Shown in pieces: positions 44,152 to 55,251 of a DNA stretch of 64,000 bases; position 1 is the stretch's first letter; each line of letters starts with the position of its first letter. The DNA is from Flavobacteriales bacterium (lineage in GTDB: Bacteria; Bacteroidota; Bacteroidia; Flavobacteriales_D; Sanyastnellaceae), in assembly GCA_016722445.1 (NCBI GenBank), contig JADKIZ010000002.1:1-64000 (forward strand). The letters are read 5' to 3'. A program made the translations under genes and the position numbers. The notes beneath the pieces are model-generated. The model worked only from the letters and a program-made list of their open reading frames with translations, ran no database searches and was not told the origin of the DNA.

Positions 44152-44183
44152 CGAATGTACGACCACTTTCTGGTTTACCCAAA
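44152..44183 (-). promoter_or_regulatory. Putative rpmG promoter
   Basis: On the minus strand TTTG (44183-44180), 20 bases, then TACATTCG (44159-44152): a -33 box and a -7 box with one mismatch to TAnnTTTG. The ATG of rpmG lies 26 bases further on. Spacing fits the Bacteroidota housekeeping promoter. Confidence 0.4.
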
Positions 44184-44413
44184 CCATTTCCCTGTTTTTT
44201 TTCGGGTGAAAATGGTCTGTGGGTCAAATTTAGAGCAATTTCCTCGGAAAAGTATTGGTTCTTGGAATCTTTCGGCTACACATCTCATTGTTGATAAAGC
44301 CGCCACAAACCAGCGATTCAGCCCTCCAGACGGGGTCTACTTTTGATGCTGGGCCTTTTTGCCCGAAAATCTGCAACGCAATTTTACGTTGCACCAGTGT
44401 TTATTTATCTGCC

Positions 44414-47055
<2,642 letters not shown>

Positions 47056-47064
47056 TTCTACATC

Positions 47065-47715
47065 ATGAAAAAAATTTCCGCACTTATTGTGCTCGCCTTG
47101 TGCAGCTTTGTATTGACAACTCAAGCTCAGACATCCAAAGAAATTCTGGATAAACTTTCTGCGAAAGCAAAAAATTTCAAGAGCATCACTTCCGATTTTT
47201 CTTCTACACTCAACAATCCTAAAACCGGGGGTAATCAGACACACAATGGCTCAGTAAAAATCAAAGGCTCCAAGTATTATGTGAATATGGGCGATTATCA
47301 AATCTGGAGCGACGGAACGACAGTTTGGAATTACAACAAAAGCGATAACTCAGTTACCATCGACAATCTTGCTGATGTAAAGGACGGTGGATTCGATCCC
47401 GCTGAAATGTTTACGATATGGGAGAAAAATTTCAAACACGATATGCGCAATGCCAATGTGAATGTGGATGGTGTAAATTGTTATCAGATCGGACTCAACC
47501 CGAACGACCCAAAAAACAAATCATATCACACCATTTTCCTTTACGTGGATAAAACCAAAATGGAAGTTGTGAAAGTGGAAGTGAAGACAAGAGAAAATGC
47601 TACAATCACTTACAAAATCAAGAATTTCAAGACAACAACCGATGTACCCGATACAGAATTTACTTTTAACAAAAGCAAATTCCCAAATGTTGAAGTGATC
47701 GACAATAGAATATAA
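47065..47715 (+). CDS. LolA-like outer-membrane lipoprotein carrier protein
   Basis: A 216-residue periplasmic protein nine bases after ftsK, an arrangement conserved in many bacteria for lolA. Signal peptide ends TTQAQ. The half-barrel pattern is visible: SKEILDKLSAKAKNFKSITSDFSSTL in parts, HNGSVKIKGSKYYVNMGDYQIWSDGTTVWNY in parts, and DVPDTEFTFNKSKFPNVEVIDNR at the end. LolA carries lipoproteins from LolCDE to the outer membrane. The partner LolB is absent in Bacteroidota. Confidence 0.88.
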   Translation: MKKISALIVLALCSFVLTTQAQTSKEILDKLSAKAKNFKSITSDFSSTLNNPKTGGNQTHNGSVKIKGSKYYVNMGDYQIWSDGTTVWNYNKSDNSVTIDNLADVKDGGFDPAEMFTIWEKNFKHDMRNANVNVDGVNCYQIGLNPNDPKNKSYHTIFLYVDKTKMEVVKVEVKTRENATITYKIKNFKTTTDVPDTEFTFNKSKFPNVEVIDNRI

Positions 47716-47733
47716 TTTCAATTTCAATAAATA

Positions 47734-47770
47734 AAAAAAGCGGAAGGAATAAGATCCCTTCCGCTTTTTT
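47734..47770. terminator. Strong bidirectional terminator
   Basis: Perfect 14-bp arms AAAAAAGCGGAAGG (47734-47747) and CCTTCCGCTTTTTT (47757-47770) with a nine-base loop. The A/T ends provide a T tract on both strands, so it can end both the ftsK-lolA transcript and the convergent lipoprotein gene. Confidence 0.9.
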
Positions 47771-47785
47771 ATTCATTGAAAACAA

Positions 47786-48794
47786 TCAGTCATTCACGAT
47801 CGGAATGAGTCCGCGAAGGCCCATATCCACAACCACCTCTCCTATTTCAGGTTGATAAAGATTATCTGCAGTTACCTCAATCCATTCGAAGCTTTTGTTG
47901 GTTGAAAGAGATACGGTGATCACAATGTCCTCCGTTTCAGAACCTGTTATGGTAAGTGGGGCAAGCGATTGTGCTGTATTCACAAATTGACCAGTGACAA
48001 CACAACTTCCGGCAGGTATAGGTGAACTGGTAAATGGATTCGGAACTGTTGTCGCTCCGGCAGGGGCCTGACCATCGGTAAAATAATTTGTACCAAAAAC
48101 ATTTGTCTGAAAAGCCCAATAACCCTGATTATGATTGCCCGCACCACCAGTACCGGCGCTTGGGGTATACTCGGTTCCATTGATCAAATAGTTTTGAATG
48201 TAAGTTCTAAAACCTACAAACGAAGCTACAGTTCCGTATGCTGTGCCAGATCCTGGCAACAATGAAGACTTGTATAGAATGTCATAATTCTGATAAGCCA
48301 GAGAAACCCTTAGCCATTTATAAGTACCCGGTGTAATTTCACTCAAAGGTTTTGAAAAAAACACCTCATCTTCTTCGGTGATAATCGACTCGCAATAATC
48401 GATTGCACTCTCACCACCCGCTGTGGTTTCAGCTCCGACATATAAAACTTCGCCATCGCCAAGCATATCAAAATCACCAGCAAGTTCGATGTAGTGCTGA
48501 CTCATTTCATTGAATAAAGGCGATTGTCCAGCGTGGCCGGCAATCATTGCGGCAGTTTGTCCTATGTTGTTCAAGCGAACCTGGGTGCTATCAAAACGAA
48601 AACTTAAACACCAGTCTTGGTCCGCTTCCATTGTCCGGAACAAAAGAATAAGATGGCGAACAGGTTTCTGTCGGAACCGGATCCGGAGTGGTATCGTCGT
48701 CATTATTGTCTTCCTTCTTCTTGCATGAATAAACTAGCATAGCTGACATGGCAAACAGAAGAAGTAGAGATGTTAATCTTTTTGTTTTCATCAT
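47786..48794 (-). CDS. Lipoprotein, about 335 residues (frameshifted)
   Basis: The start MMKTKRLTSLLLLFAMSAML leads to the lipobox VYSC at ATG 48794 (or 48791), then an acidic/Pro-rich tether (KKKEDNNDDDTTPDPVP). The frame shifts at a four-A run, 48599-48602 on the plus strand; removing one base joins LVFKFRFDSTQVRLNN. The body is a beta-rich domain with metal-site-like composition (FNEMSQHYIELAGDFD, GEVLYVGAETT, EDEVFFSKPLSEITPGTYKWLRVSLAYQN in parts) and looks like the MbnP-like/choice-of-lipoprotein type, but I cannot name it firmly. Likely surface or periplasmic. Confidence 0.65.
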
Positions 48795-48938
48795 ACGCAA
48801 AAATAGAGCGCCCTGGCCACAATTCAAAACCCAATACAGACGGGCCTTTCATGTTCATAACACGTTCATAATTATCCCGCCAGCAAGCCAGTGCTGGTCT
48901 GTGATCTGCAATGGAAAAAATTAACTTTGAAAGCTCAG

Positions 48939-50291
48939 ATGACCTGGCTTAGAACGCTGATATTACCGACATTTCTATTCATGTCCGGAATGGGTATTTA
49001 TGCCCAGCGTACTACCGTTATCAATCATTTCCCCCAAGACACTACTGGTAAAAACCTGATTCCAACGAAGACTGCGGAACATCGGATCGTCATCAATTAT
49101 TACGAACCTGCAGATACCAAACAGTTGGATCAATTTCAGGATTTGGTAAGTTCATATCTCAATTTGTATATCGATAAATGTGCTTTGATAGACAATGGTG
49201 ATGTGAAATTGAAAAGATCAAAAAAGGAAACCAAAAAAGATCTCGACAATATTGTCATTGGTGCACTCGAATTTTATGAATATGAAAAGCTTCGGGACTT
49301 TAAAGGCTTTTCGAAAATGATAGAGAATAAGATCAACTCCATAGAAGCATTGGATTTTAATAAGTCAGAATTTGCCGCTGGTGCAGCGGATGCCGAATCA
49401 AAAAACAGGATGCAAAAATTCTATCTTCAAAAAGAACTCAGCGATTTGAAATTGCTGGTGAATATGGAAGTAGGCATTTATGGGGATGATAATCTTATGG
49501 TAGTTTCTTCCAGTGATGAAACCATCATCGATGAAGATGTGAAACAAAAGATCATTGATCAATACACGGACTATGATCCCAACAAACCGCTTGAACCGAT
49601 CAAGGTGAAGCTCAGCGATGAATCCATTGCTTTGATCAATTTTAAAGATGCATCAACATTGGATGGCTCTGGTGTTGCCACATCCAATTCAACACCACAA
49701 ACGGATGATGATTTTGCAGCGCAAGTCCTTCAGTTGCTTGAAGCCAACAACTCAAAATTAGATGGCATGCAACAACAAATTGATGAGTTGAGGACAGAAC
49801 AAATGAAGTTGTGGCAACAACAACAAGACGACAAAAATCTGGCGATGCAAAAACAGATTGATGACTTGCGTGAGATGGTATTCGCACTTGTAAAAATGAA
49901 TACAGGTGAGTCATTGGCCACAACCGGACCTGACATTGTGAAACCCGGCAAAAGTGAAAGCACAGTGACCAATCTTCCCAGATCGATGAATGTTTATTTT
50001 GGAAAGGCATCATCTGACCTCGATGCAAGTTCTAAACTTGCACTGAATGAAATTGTAGACATTCTCGCACGAAGTCCGTCGCTCAAACTCATAGTAACAG
50101 GATATGCAGATAAAACAGGAGATGCGGCCAAGAACCTCCTCTTGTCGCAACGACGCGCTAATGAGGTGAAGAAATTTCTTGCATCTAGTGGACTTCCTCA
50201 AGATCGATTTATCACAAAATATTTTGGCGACCGAGACTCATCTAGTGAAAACTCAAATGACAGAAGGGTTGAAATCGAATTTGTTCGTTGA
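48939..50291 (+). CDS. OmpA-family protein with coiled coil
   Basis: The 450-residue protein begins at ATG 48939 (MTWLRTLILPTFLFMSGMGIYAQ) with a signal peptide. Residues about 50-270 form an unassigned mixed domain, followed by a Q-rich coiled coil (about 275-325: QQIDELRTEQMKLWQQQQDDKN) and a C-terminal OmpA domain (about 355-450) with VTGYADKTGDAAKNLLLSQRRANEVKKFL in parts and NDRRVEIEF. OmpA domains bind diaminopimelate in peptidoglycan; the D and R ligands are kept. It likely tethers an envelope component to the cell wall. Confidence 0.85.
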   Translation: MTWLRTLILPTFLFMSGMGIYAQRTTVINHFPQDTTGKNLIPTKTAEHRIVINYYEPADTKQLDQFQDLVSSYLNLYIDKCALIDNGDVKLKRSKKETKKDLDNIVIGALEFYEYEKLRDFKGFSKMIENKINSIEALDFNKSEFAAGAADAESKNRMQKFYLQKELSDLKLLVNMEVGIYGDDNLMVVSSSDETIIDEDVKQKIIDQYTDYDPNKPLEPIKVKLSDESIALINFKDASTLDGSGVATSNSTPQTDDDFAAQVLQLLEANNSKLDGMQQQIDELRTEQMKLWQQQQDDKNLAMQKQIDDLREMVFALVKMNTGESLATTGPDIVKPGKSESTVTNLPRSMNVYFGKASSDLDASSKLALNEIVDILARSPSLKLIVTGYADKTGDAAKNLLLSQRRANEVKKFLASSGLPQDRFITKYFGDRDSSSENSNDRRVEIEFVR

Positions 50292-50315
50292 GTAGAAAAT
50301 CAGTAACAACACATC

Positions 50316-50930
50316 ATGAAAATCATCTGTATCGGACGCAATTATTCTGAACACGCGAAAGAGCTAGGCAATGCAGTGCCTACAGAACCTGTATTTTTTT
50401 GCAAACCTGATTCCGCCATTCTGCCAAAAGGTAATCCAATGATGATACCCGACTGGACCAATGACCTTCATTATGAATGCGAGTTGGTAGTTCGCATCAA
50501 CAGACTTGGAAAAAATATTCCCATTGAATTTGCTTCACGCTATTATGACGAAATTGGATTGGGAATTGATTTTACCGCGCGTGATGTGCAGGAGGAATTG
50601 AAGAAAAAGGGACTACCCTGGGAAAAAGCGAAAGCAGTTGATGGCTCTGCAGTGATTAGCAACGATTTTTTACCTTGGCAGAACTCTGCATCACAAAATA
50701 AAATTGAATTTTCACTGAAAAAAAATGGAGAATTGGTGCAGTCTTCTGATCACACCAACATGATTTTTTCCATTGATCAAATCATAGCGTATGTATCAAA
50801 GTACATGACTTTAAAGATCGGAGATTTTATTTTCACAGGAACACCAAGTGGCGTTGGAGCAGTAAAGTCTGGAGACTTGCTAGAAGGTTTTATCGGCGAT
50901 AAGCAAATGTATCGCGTCAAAGTGAAGTAG
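50316..50930 (+). CDS. Fumarylacetoacetate hydrolase-family enzyme
   Basis: A 204-residue single-domain FAH protein: KIICIGRNYSEHAKELGN, PVFFCKPDSAILP, HYECELVVRI with the metal ligands E-x-E, GIDFTARDVQEELKKKGLPWEKAKAVDGSA in parts and FTGTPSGVGAVKSGD. These enzymes cleave C-C bonds in 2-oxo acids (acylpyruvate hydrolase, oxaloacetate tautomerase or decarboxylase). The length and start are those of acylpyruvase-type members. It converges on the DAHP synthase gene, overlapping its end by 14 bases. Confidence 0.88.
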   Translation: MKIICIGRNYSEHAKELGNAVPTEPVFFCKPDSAILPKGNPMMIPDWTNDLHYECELVVRINRLGKNIPIEFASRYYDEIGLGIDFTARDVQEELKKKGLPWEKAKAVDGSAVISNDFLPWQNSASQNKIEFSLKKNGELVQSSDHTNMIFSIDQIIAYVSKYMTLKIGDFIFTGTPSGVGAVKSGDLLEGFIGDKQMYRVKVK

Positions 50931-52056
50931 AGTTTGTTGCATTGTCCCTGTTTGGAACTCCACCCGCATCATCGTTCATGATTCTAGTTTGGGTTCGAAT
51001 GGATTCCTTATGCAACTGCTCCAGATAATTCATGATGAACTCACGTGTCAATCCAAGTTTATCCGCTAACATCGTTCGCGTTTCAATAATTTCTTTCCAG
51101 CGATCTACCTGCAGAATGGTGATGTTGTGATCCTTCTTGTATCGGCCCAGTTCTCCGGTGATGTTCATTCGTTTGGCTATGAGTTGTATGATTTCCTCAT
51201 CCACTTTATCGATACGTGAACACAAGGCATGCAATTCATTCACAAAATTTCTGTCGTCCGTTGAAGTTGCACGTACTTGCAACTGATCGAGCAACTCTAT
51301 CAATGCAAGAGGAGTGACCTGTTGTTTGGCATCACTCCAGGCCATATCCGGTGTGAGATGACTTTCCAACATCAAACCATCCATTCCAAGATCCAGTGCT
51401 TTCTGAGCAACTTGCAACAACAAATCCCTCCGGCCACAAATGTGGCTTGGATCACAGAAAATGCTCAATTCAGGATATTGGGGGTTTAGTGCAATTGGAA
51501 TTTCCCACATCGGTTTATTGCGGTATATGCTATCTCCAAAATGCGAAAAACCACGATGCATGGCAACAATCTTTTTGACCCCACTCTGATAAATTCGCTC
51601 CAGTGCTCCGATCCAAAGTTGCAGATCCGGGTTTACAGGATTCTTGACGATGACCGGAATGTCGACACCTTTTAAAGCGTCTGCAATTTCCTGAACAGAG
51701 AAAGGATTGACCGTTGTTCTGGCGCCTATCCACAACACATCCACTCCGTGTTTCAAACATATCTCAACATGTTCTGCGGTGGCAACTTCAGTAGTGATAG
51801 GAATACCTGTTTCGTTTTTGGCATTGACCATCCATGATAGTCCAATTGCTCCAACACCTTCAAATGAATTTGGTCGTGTCCGTGGCTTCCACAATCCACC
51901 ACGCAAAAGATGCACTCTCCCTGTGGCTGCCAAAAGTTTTGCTGTTTGAACAAATTGTTCTTCGGTTTCCACACTGCATGGCCCACTGATGAGCAAAGGT
52001 TGAGAATGTGCATTCAACCAATTGCGAACGGGTATTGTATGTTGTAGATTATCCAA
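50917..52056 (-). CDS. Bifunctional DAHP synthase / chorismate mutase (type II)
   Basis: A 379-residue fusion for aromatic amino-acid synthesis. Residues 1-265 are a class I beta-type DAHP synthase: LLISGPCSVETEEQF, LRGGLWKPRTRPNSFEG, GARTTVNPF, VKNPVNPD, AMHRGF and FCDPSHICGRRD. Residues about 275-365 are an AroQ chorismate mutase (LHALCSRIDKVDEEIIQLIAKRMNITGELGRYKKDH in parts). The mutase may serve as the regulatory domain that senses prephenate. Start is TTG at 52056: an in-frame stop lies four codons earlier and no ATG follows in the conserved part. Confidence 0.93.
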   Translation of the reverse strand: MDNLQHTIPVRNWLNAHSQPLLISGPCSVETEEQFVQTAKLLAATGRVHLLRGGLWKPRTRPNSFEGVGAIGLSWMVNAKNETGIPITTEVATAEHVEICLKHGVDVLWIGARTTVNPFSVQEIADALKGVDIPVIVKNPVNPDLQLWIGALERIYQSGVKKIVAMHRGFSHFGDSIYRNKPMWEIPIALNPQYPELSIFCDPSHICGRRDLLLQVAQKALDLGMDGLMLESHLTPDMAWSDAKQQVTPLALIELLDQLQVRATSTDDRNFVNELHALCSRIDKVDEEIIQLIAKRMNITGELGRYKKDHNITILQVDRWKEIIETRTMLADKLGLTREFIMNYLEQLHKESIRTQTRIMNDDAGGVPNRDNATNSTSL

Positions 52057-52113
52057 GAGAAAGTATTACTGCACGAAATTAGTTGGCTAGGACGTAAACA
52101 AGGCAGTACAACA

Positions 52114-52719
52114 TCAGAATCTTATCGAAATCCCAATAGAAGGATAGAACTGAATGGTATTGTTCTCGCCGCGCTGAATTGTCTGTTCTGCTGAAATCAC
52201 GCCCATTTTTCCGATTGGTTTTAGCAACCTCAATCCAACTTTTGGTGTGTAGATCCATTGAGCCCTATTTGAAGTATCCAGAAACCTCACAGAAATACCT
52301 GACCAATTGATATACGGGGAAAAGTAGTAGCCTTTAGGTAACGGTTGATGATAAGAAATGCCATCGGGTAAGAAAAGGGCGAGTCGGATAAAATCCAGAT
52401 TGTCTAAATAAATGAGATTGCCAAGTTCACAAGCGGCAGCACTTACACCCAACCCAGCAATAACCGTAGGCCCGAGGGGAATTCGATATTCAGAGTAAGC
52501 TCTTGAATCATTCTGACTCAAGCCAAGTGTGTAGTGTAAACTCCATCTTTTATCAAAAAATCGCTCGTAACGGATTTCGTGAAAAACAGAAACATTCACT
52601 CCGATACCATAGGTAATGAGATGATTGAATTCGGAGAATGGAGGACCATCAGCTTTCGACTGCGATTTAGCAGATAAACTCATCCAAATGATTGCTGATG
52701 TCAGTATTAATCTCCGCAT
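52114..52719 (-). CDS. Exported beta-barrel-like hypothetical protein
   Basis: A 201-residue protein with signal peptide ending SAKSQS. The mature part has alternating beta strands (HLITYGIGVNVSVFHEIRYERFF in parts, RWSLHYTLGLSQND, KGYYFSPYINWSGISVRF) and ends FYPSIGISIRF, a terminal-aromatic strand of outer-membrane barrels. About eight strands are suggested. No family is recognised. It follows the tRNA cluster on the same strand and is followed by DAHP synthase. Confidence 0.55.
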   Translation of the reverse strand: MRRLILTSAIIWMSLSAKSQSKADGPPFSEFNHLITYGIGVNVSVFHEIRYERFFDKRWSLHYTLGLSQNDSRAYSEYRIPLGPTVIAGLGVSAAACELGNLIYLDNLDFIRLALFLPDGISYHQPLPKGYYFSPYINWSGISVRFLDTSNRAQWIYTPKVGLRLLKPIGKMGVISAEQTIQRGENNTIQFYPSIGISIRF

Positions 52720-52899
52720 GAATCTTTGATCATTCTTGACAAATTTATACGGTTTTGCGCTTCATTGGTTTTGAGTAGAAAAAGCGGATTTCACACTGCC
52801 TACTCTTCGCTTAAGATCACATTAGAAATCGATCGATTTTGCGAGAAGAAAAAACTCTAAAACACTTGACTTGGTTTAGTTCTTTCTTTCATAGAAAGA

Positions 52900-52914
52900 G
52901 CCGCAACATGCGGC
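52900..52914 (-). terminator. Hairpin after tRNA-Leu(CAG)
   Basis: GCCGCA/TGCGGC with a three-base loop lies 8 bases past the tRNA 3' end on the minus strand and is followed by TCTTTCT. A short but GC-rich stem; likely end of the tRNA transcript. Confidence 0.5.
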
Positions 52915-52921
52915 CCCTTCG

Positions 52922-53003
52922 TACCGAAGGAGGGACTCGAACCCTCACACCTTGCGGCTCACGCACCTGAAACGTGCGCGTCTACCAATTCCGCCACTTC
53001 GGT
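52922..53003 (-). tRNA. tRNA-Leu (anticodon CAG)
   Basis: An 82-base class II tRNA on the minus strand. Acceptor ACCGAAG pairs with CTTCGGT, discriminator A; D arm GGCGGAATTGGTAGAC; anticodon stem CACGT/GCGTG around TTCAGGT gives CAG; a long variable arm (GAGCCGCAAGGTGT region) and T arm GGGTTCGAGTCCC complete it. Reads CUG. Confidence 0.95.
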
Positions 53004-53198
53004 AAAGTGGTTTCGTCAGCTTCGCGCCTCTGAAAATTTTTGAAGCCGTGCAAGCTTCTTCATTTTATTCATCAATGTCAATCTTTAGGAAACTTTCAAT
53101 GGGAATATTCCCAGATGCGATCACTTCGTCAAGCGATTTATTTGTTTCCAGACTGCGAGGATCGTCAAAATACGATCATCCATTAACAATTTGGGTAG

Positions 53199-53280
53199 TG
53201 CCCTGGACTGGACTCGAACCAGCACATCTTGCGAAATACGCCCCTCAAACGTACGTGTCTACCAATTTCACCACCAGGGC
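53199..53280 (-). tRNA. tRNA-Leu (anticodon GAG)
   Basis: An 82-base class II tRNA on the minus strand. Acceptor GCCCTGG/CCAGGGC, discriminator A; anticodon stem TACGT/GCGTA around TTGAGGG gives GAG; the variable arm holds TTTCGCAAGAT and the T arm GGTTCGAGTCC. It lies 195 bases upstream of tRNA-Leu(CAG) and reads CUC/CUU. Confidence 0.95.
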
Positions 53281-53303
53281 TAATCTTAGTTTTTATGAAG
53301 AAC

Positions 53304-53333
53304 AAATGAGGACAGTAGCACCTGTCCTCATTT
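53304..53333. terminator. Strong hairpin between tRNA-Lys and tRNA-Leu(GAG)
   Basis: Perfect 12-bp stem AAATGAGGACAG/CTGTCCTCATTT with a six-base loop. On the minus strand it follows tRNA-Lys by 14 bases, so it should end or attenuate that transcript; on the plus strand a longer T tract follows. Confidence 0.6.
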
Positions 53334-53347
53334 TTCTTCTGCGATTG

Positions 53348-53420
53348 TGATCCCGCTGGGACTCGAACCCAGGACCCATACATTAAAAGTGTATTGCTCT
53401 ACCAGCTGAGCTACGAGATC
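53348..53420 (-). tRNA. tRNA-Lys (anticodon TTT)
   Basis: A 73-base tRNA on the minus strand: acceptor GATCTCG/CGGGATC (one T-G pair), discriminator A, D arm AGCTCAGCTGGTAGAGC, anticodon stem ATACA/TGTAT around CTTTTAA with TTT at 34-36, and T arm CTGGGTTCGAGTCCCAG. First in the three-tRNA group. Confidence 0.96.
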
Positions 53421-53445
53421 CTTTCGCTTTTCTGAAAAGCGGGCG

Positions 53446-53475
53446 CAAATATACTATCCAGATTCACTGATACAA
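53446..53475 (-). promoter_or_regulatory. tRNA-Lys promoter, TTG-N19-TATATTTG
   Basis: On the minus strand TTG (53475-53473), exactly 19 bases, then TATATTTG (53453-53446), a perfect match to the Bacteroidota housekeeping promoter, 26 bases before the tRNA 5' end. The following CGCC is shared with the tRNA-Ala promoter. Confidence 0.75.
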
Positions 53476-53529
53476 CCTTTGTTGAGAATTTGTCAAAATT
53501 GTTTCAGAAACCCGCTGTTATCAACGGTT

Positions 53530-54690
53530 TTAAATTTCCGGATGTCGAACGAACTCCTTGCTTTCATCAAAAAGTTTGCGATAAGTGATGAGTTTTCGAT
53601 AAACTTCTGCTCCTAAATTCTCCGCGACTTTGATCATTTTAGGATTGAAATCTCCGATCCAAGTGAGTATGGTTTCTTGATATCGATTCAAGGTGACAAT
53701 ATTCTCCTCAGCCCATTTGATCATGGCACCTTCAACCCCTTTGCCATGATAGTCACGATCAACTCCGAAAACCAATCCCACCATGATTTTTCGTTTCCCG
53801 AAATTTTTGTAGTACAAAAACTTCAGAATTCCCCACCAATTTAGGTTTCCATGAACGTGTTGCATGAATTCATTTACTTCAGGAAGATTGATATAAAAAG
53901 CGATAGGCTTGTCGTTGTGATAAACAAAAACCATGATGTCCTGGTCCATCACTTGTTTCATGGCCTTCACGGCATTTCTCGCCTGCTGAATCTGCATGGT
54001 TTTAAAACCGGAATGGCCACCCCATGCTGAATTGTAGACTGTTACAAAATCGAAAGCGATTTGTTCGAGACTTCGGCCTCTGGCATTGGCAATGCGAAAC
54101 CCTGGTTCTGACATCAGGGCATTGCTTTTCTTCACAAATACTTCTTGAGCGGGTACCGACAAATCGCGTTTGTAACACCACTGTTCGTAATAAGTCCGAA
54201 AACCGTAGTCTTCAAAAAATTTGCGGTAATATGGCAGATTATAGTTCATGCGGAAGCTGCTCATATCTTTAAAATTTTCGACCAGCAAACCCCAATAAGC
54301 TTCCTTCTCTCCAAAATTGATCGGTCCATCCACTGCCTCCATGCCCTCCTTTTTTAACCAGACACAAGCCACATCAAATAGCTTTATGGCTGCTTGCGGA
54401 TCATCCACACACTCAAAAAAACCAATACCTCCGGTAGGTTGAGACTGCCCGGATGAATATTTCTTCGACCAAAAAGCAGCAATACGACCGATTGGCTGAT
54501 TTTCGTCATCCAACAACAACCATCTCATGGCAGCCCCTTCTTTAAAAAGCTTGTTTTTCAAAGGGTCAAAAATCCCTTTGATGTCTTGACGAATATGTGG
54601 AATCCAATTCGGATCCGACTGATATAGCCTTTGAGGCAAGAGCAGCCAAGCCTTTTCCAAGGCCAGACCATTAACTATTTCTACCTCCAT
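53530..54690 (-). CDS. GNAT-fold-like conserved hypothetical protein
   Basis: A 386-residue cytosolic protein. The start QSDPNWIPHIRQDIKGIFDP, the IGRIAAFW strand and the C-terminal part (GLVFGVDRDYHGKGVEGAMIKWAEEN, with a G-x-G-x-E-G acetyl-CoA-like loop, then TWIGDFNPKMIKVAENLGAEVYRKLITYRK in parts) resemble GNAT acetyltransferases, here probably as a double domain. Such proteins are widespread in Bacteroidota, often listed as hypothetical. No substrate can be inferred. It is a single minus-strand gene beside the tRNA cluster. Confidence 0.65.
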   Translation of the reverse strand: MEVEIVNGLALEKAWLLLPQRLYQSDPNWIPHIRQDIKGIFDPLKNKLFKEGAAMRWLLLDDENQPIGRIAAFWSKKYSSGQSQPTGGIGFFECVDDPQAAIKLFDVACVWLKKEGMEAVDGPINFGEKEAYWGLLVENFKDMSSFRMNYNLPYYRKFFEDYGFRTYYEQWCYKRDLSVPAQEVFVKKSNALMSEPGFRIANARGRSLEQIAFDFVTVYNSAWGGHSGFKTMQIQQARNAVKAMKQVMDQDIMVFVYHNDKPIAFYINLPEVNEFMQHVHGNLNWWGILKFLYYKNFGKRKIMVGLVFGVDRDYHGKGVEGAMIKWAEENIVTLNRYQETILTWIGDFNPKMIKVAENLGAEVYRKLITYRKLFDESKEFVRHPEI

Positions 54691-54819
54691 AAGTTGATAA
54701 TTTCCGGGCTAAAATAGAATCAGGTTGAAATTGCAATGCTTCTTATAACTGAAAATAATTTCTGAATCGGACAACTTGTGGGCAATTATATTTGTCAACC
54801 TCTCGAATACAGAAAATAC

Positions 54820-55251
54820 ATGAAACCAACGATTAACATTTTGCTTTTCATGCTGCTTGGAACCGGGCTTTTTGCTCAACACACGACAGCAAATTCTAAA
54901 GTAATGGCAGCCTACACCAAAACAGAGTTGTCTGCCATGACTGACGAAAAAATCAATCAGCTGAACATTGCTTCAGAAAGGCTTTGTTGGTTCGAAGAAC
55001 CAAAAGGCACTAATGGAGAACCTTTCCAAATGAAATTGCGCAATCAGACTCCTGTTACACTTACTCCAGAGCAAATCGCCAATTTCAATCCGCTACTTTA
55101 CATCCTGCCGCAAGATCAGGTTGCCTGTGGAAATCTGACCATCATTGATAGCACTGGCAAGAGACACCTCTTGATCGTCAGATCAGCAGACATGATGGAT
55201 CGCGAAGTAAAAAGAAGTCAGGTTGCACTTAAAAAGAATAGCGTTAAATGA
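54820..55251 (+). CDS. Exported hypothetical protein, 143 residues
   Basis: ATG 54820 starts a signal peptide (MKPTINILLFMLLGTGLFAQ); the frame extends 14 codons earlier without one. The mature protein of about 120 residues has no recognised domain: a helical part (YTKTELSAMTDEKINQLNIASERLCWFEE in parts) and a conserved-looking LTPEQIANFNPLLYILPQDQV before a beta tail. Two cysteines (RLCW, ACGN) may pair. Its stop overlaps the start of the large surface protein as ATGA, so the two are translated together; it may act in the folding or export of that protein. Confidence 0.55.
   Translation: MKPTINILLFMLLGTGLFAQHTTANSKVMAAYTKTELSAMTDEKINQLNIASERLCWFEEPKGTNGEPFQMKLRNQTPVTLTPEQIANFNPLLYILPQDQVACGNLTIIDSTGKRHLLIVRSADMMDREVKRSQVALKKNSVK

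Noticed and set aside
53048..53383. Open frames of 100 and 66 codons on both strands
   Set aside because: They cover tRNA-Leu(GAG) and part of tRNA-Lys; the composition is that of tRNA complements.
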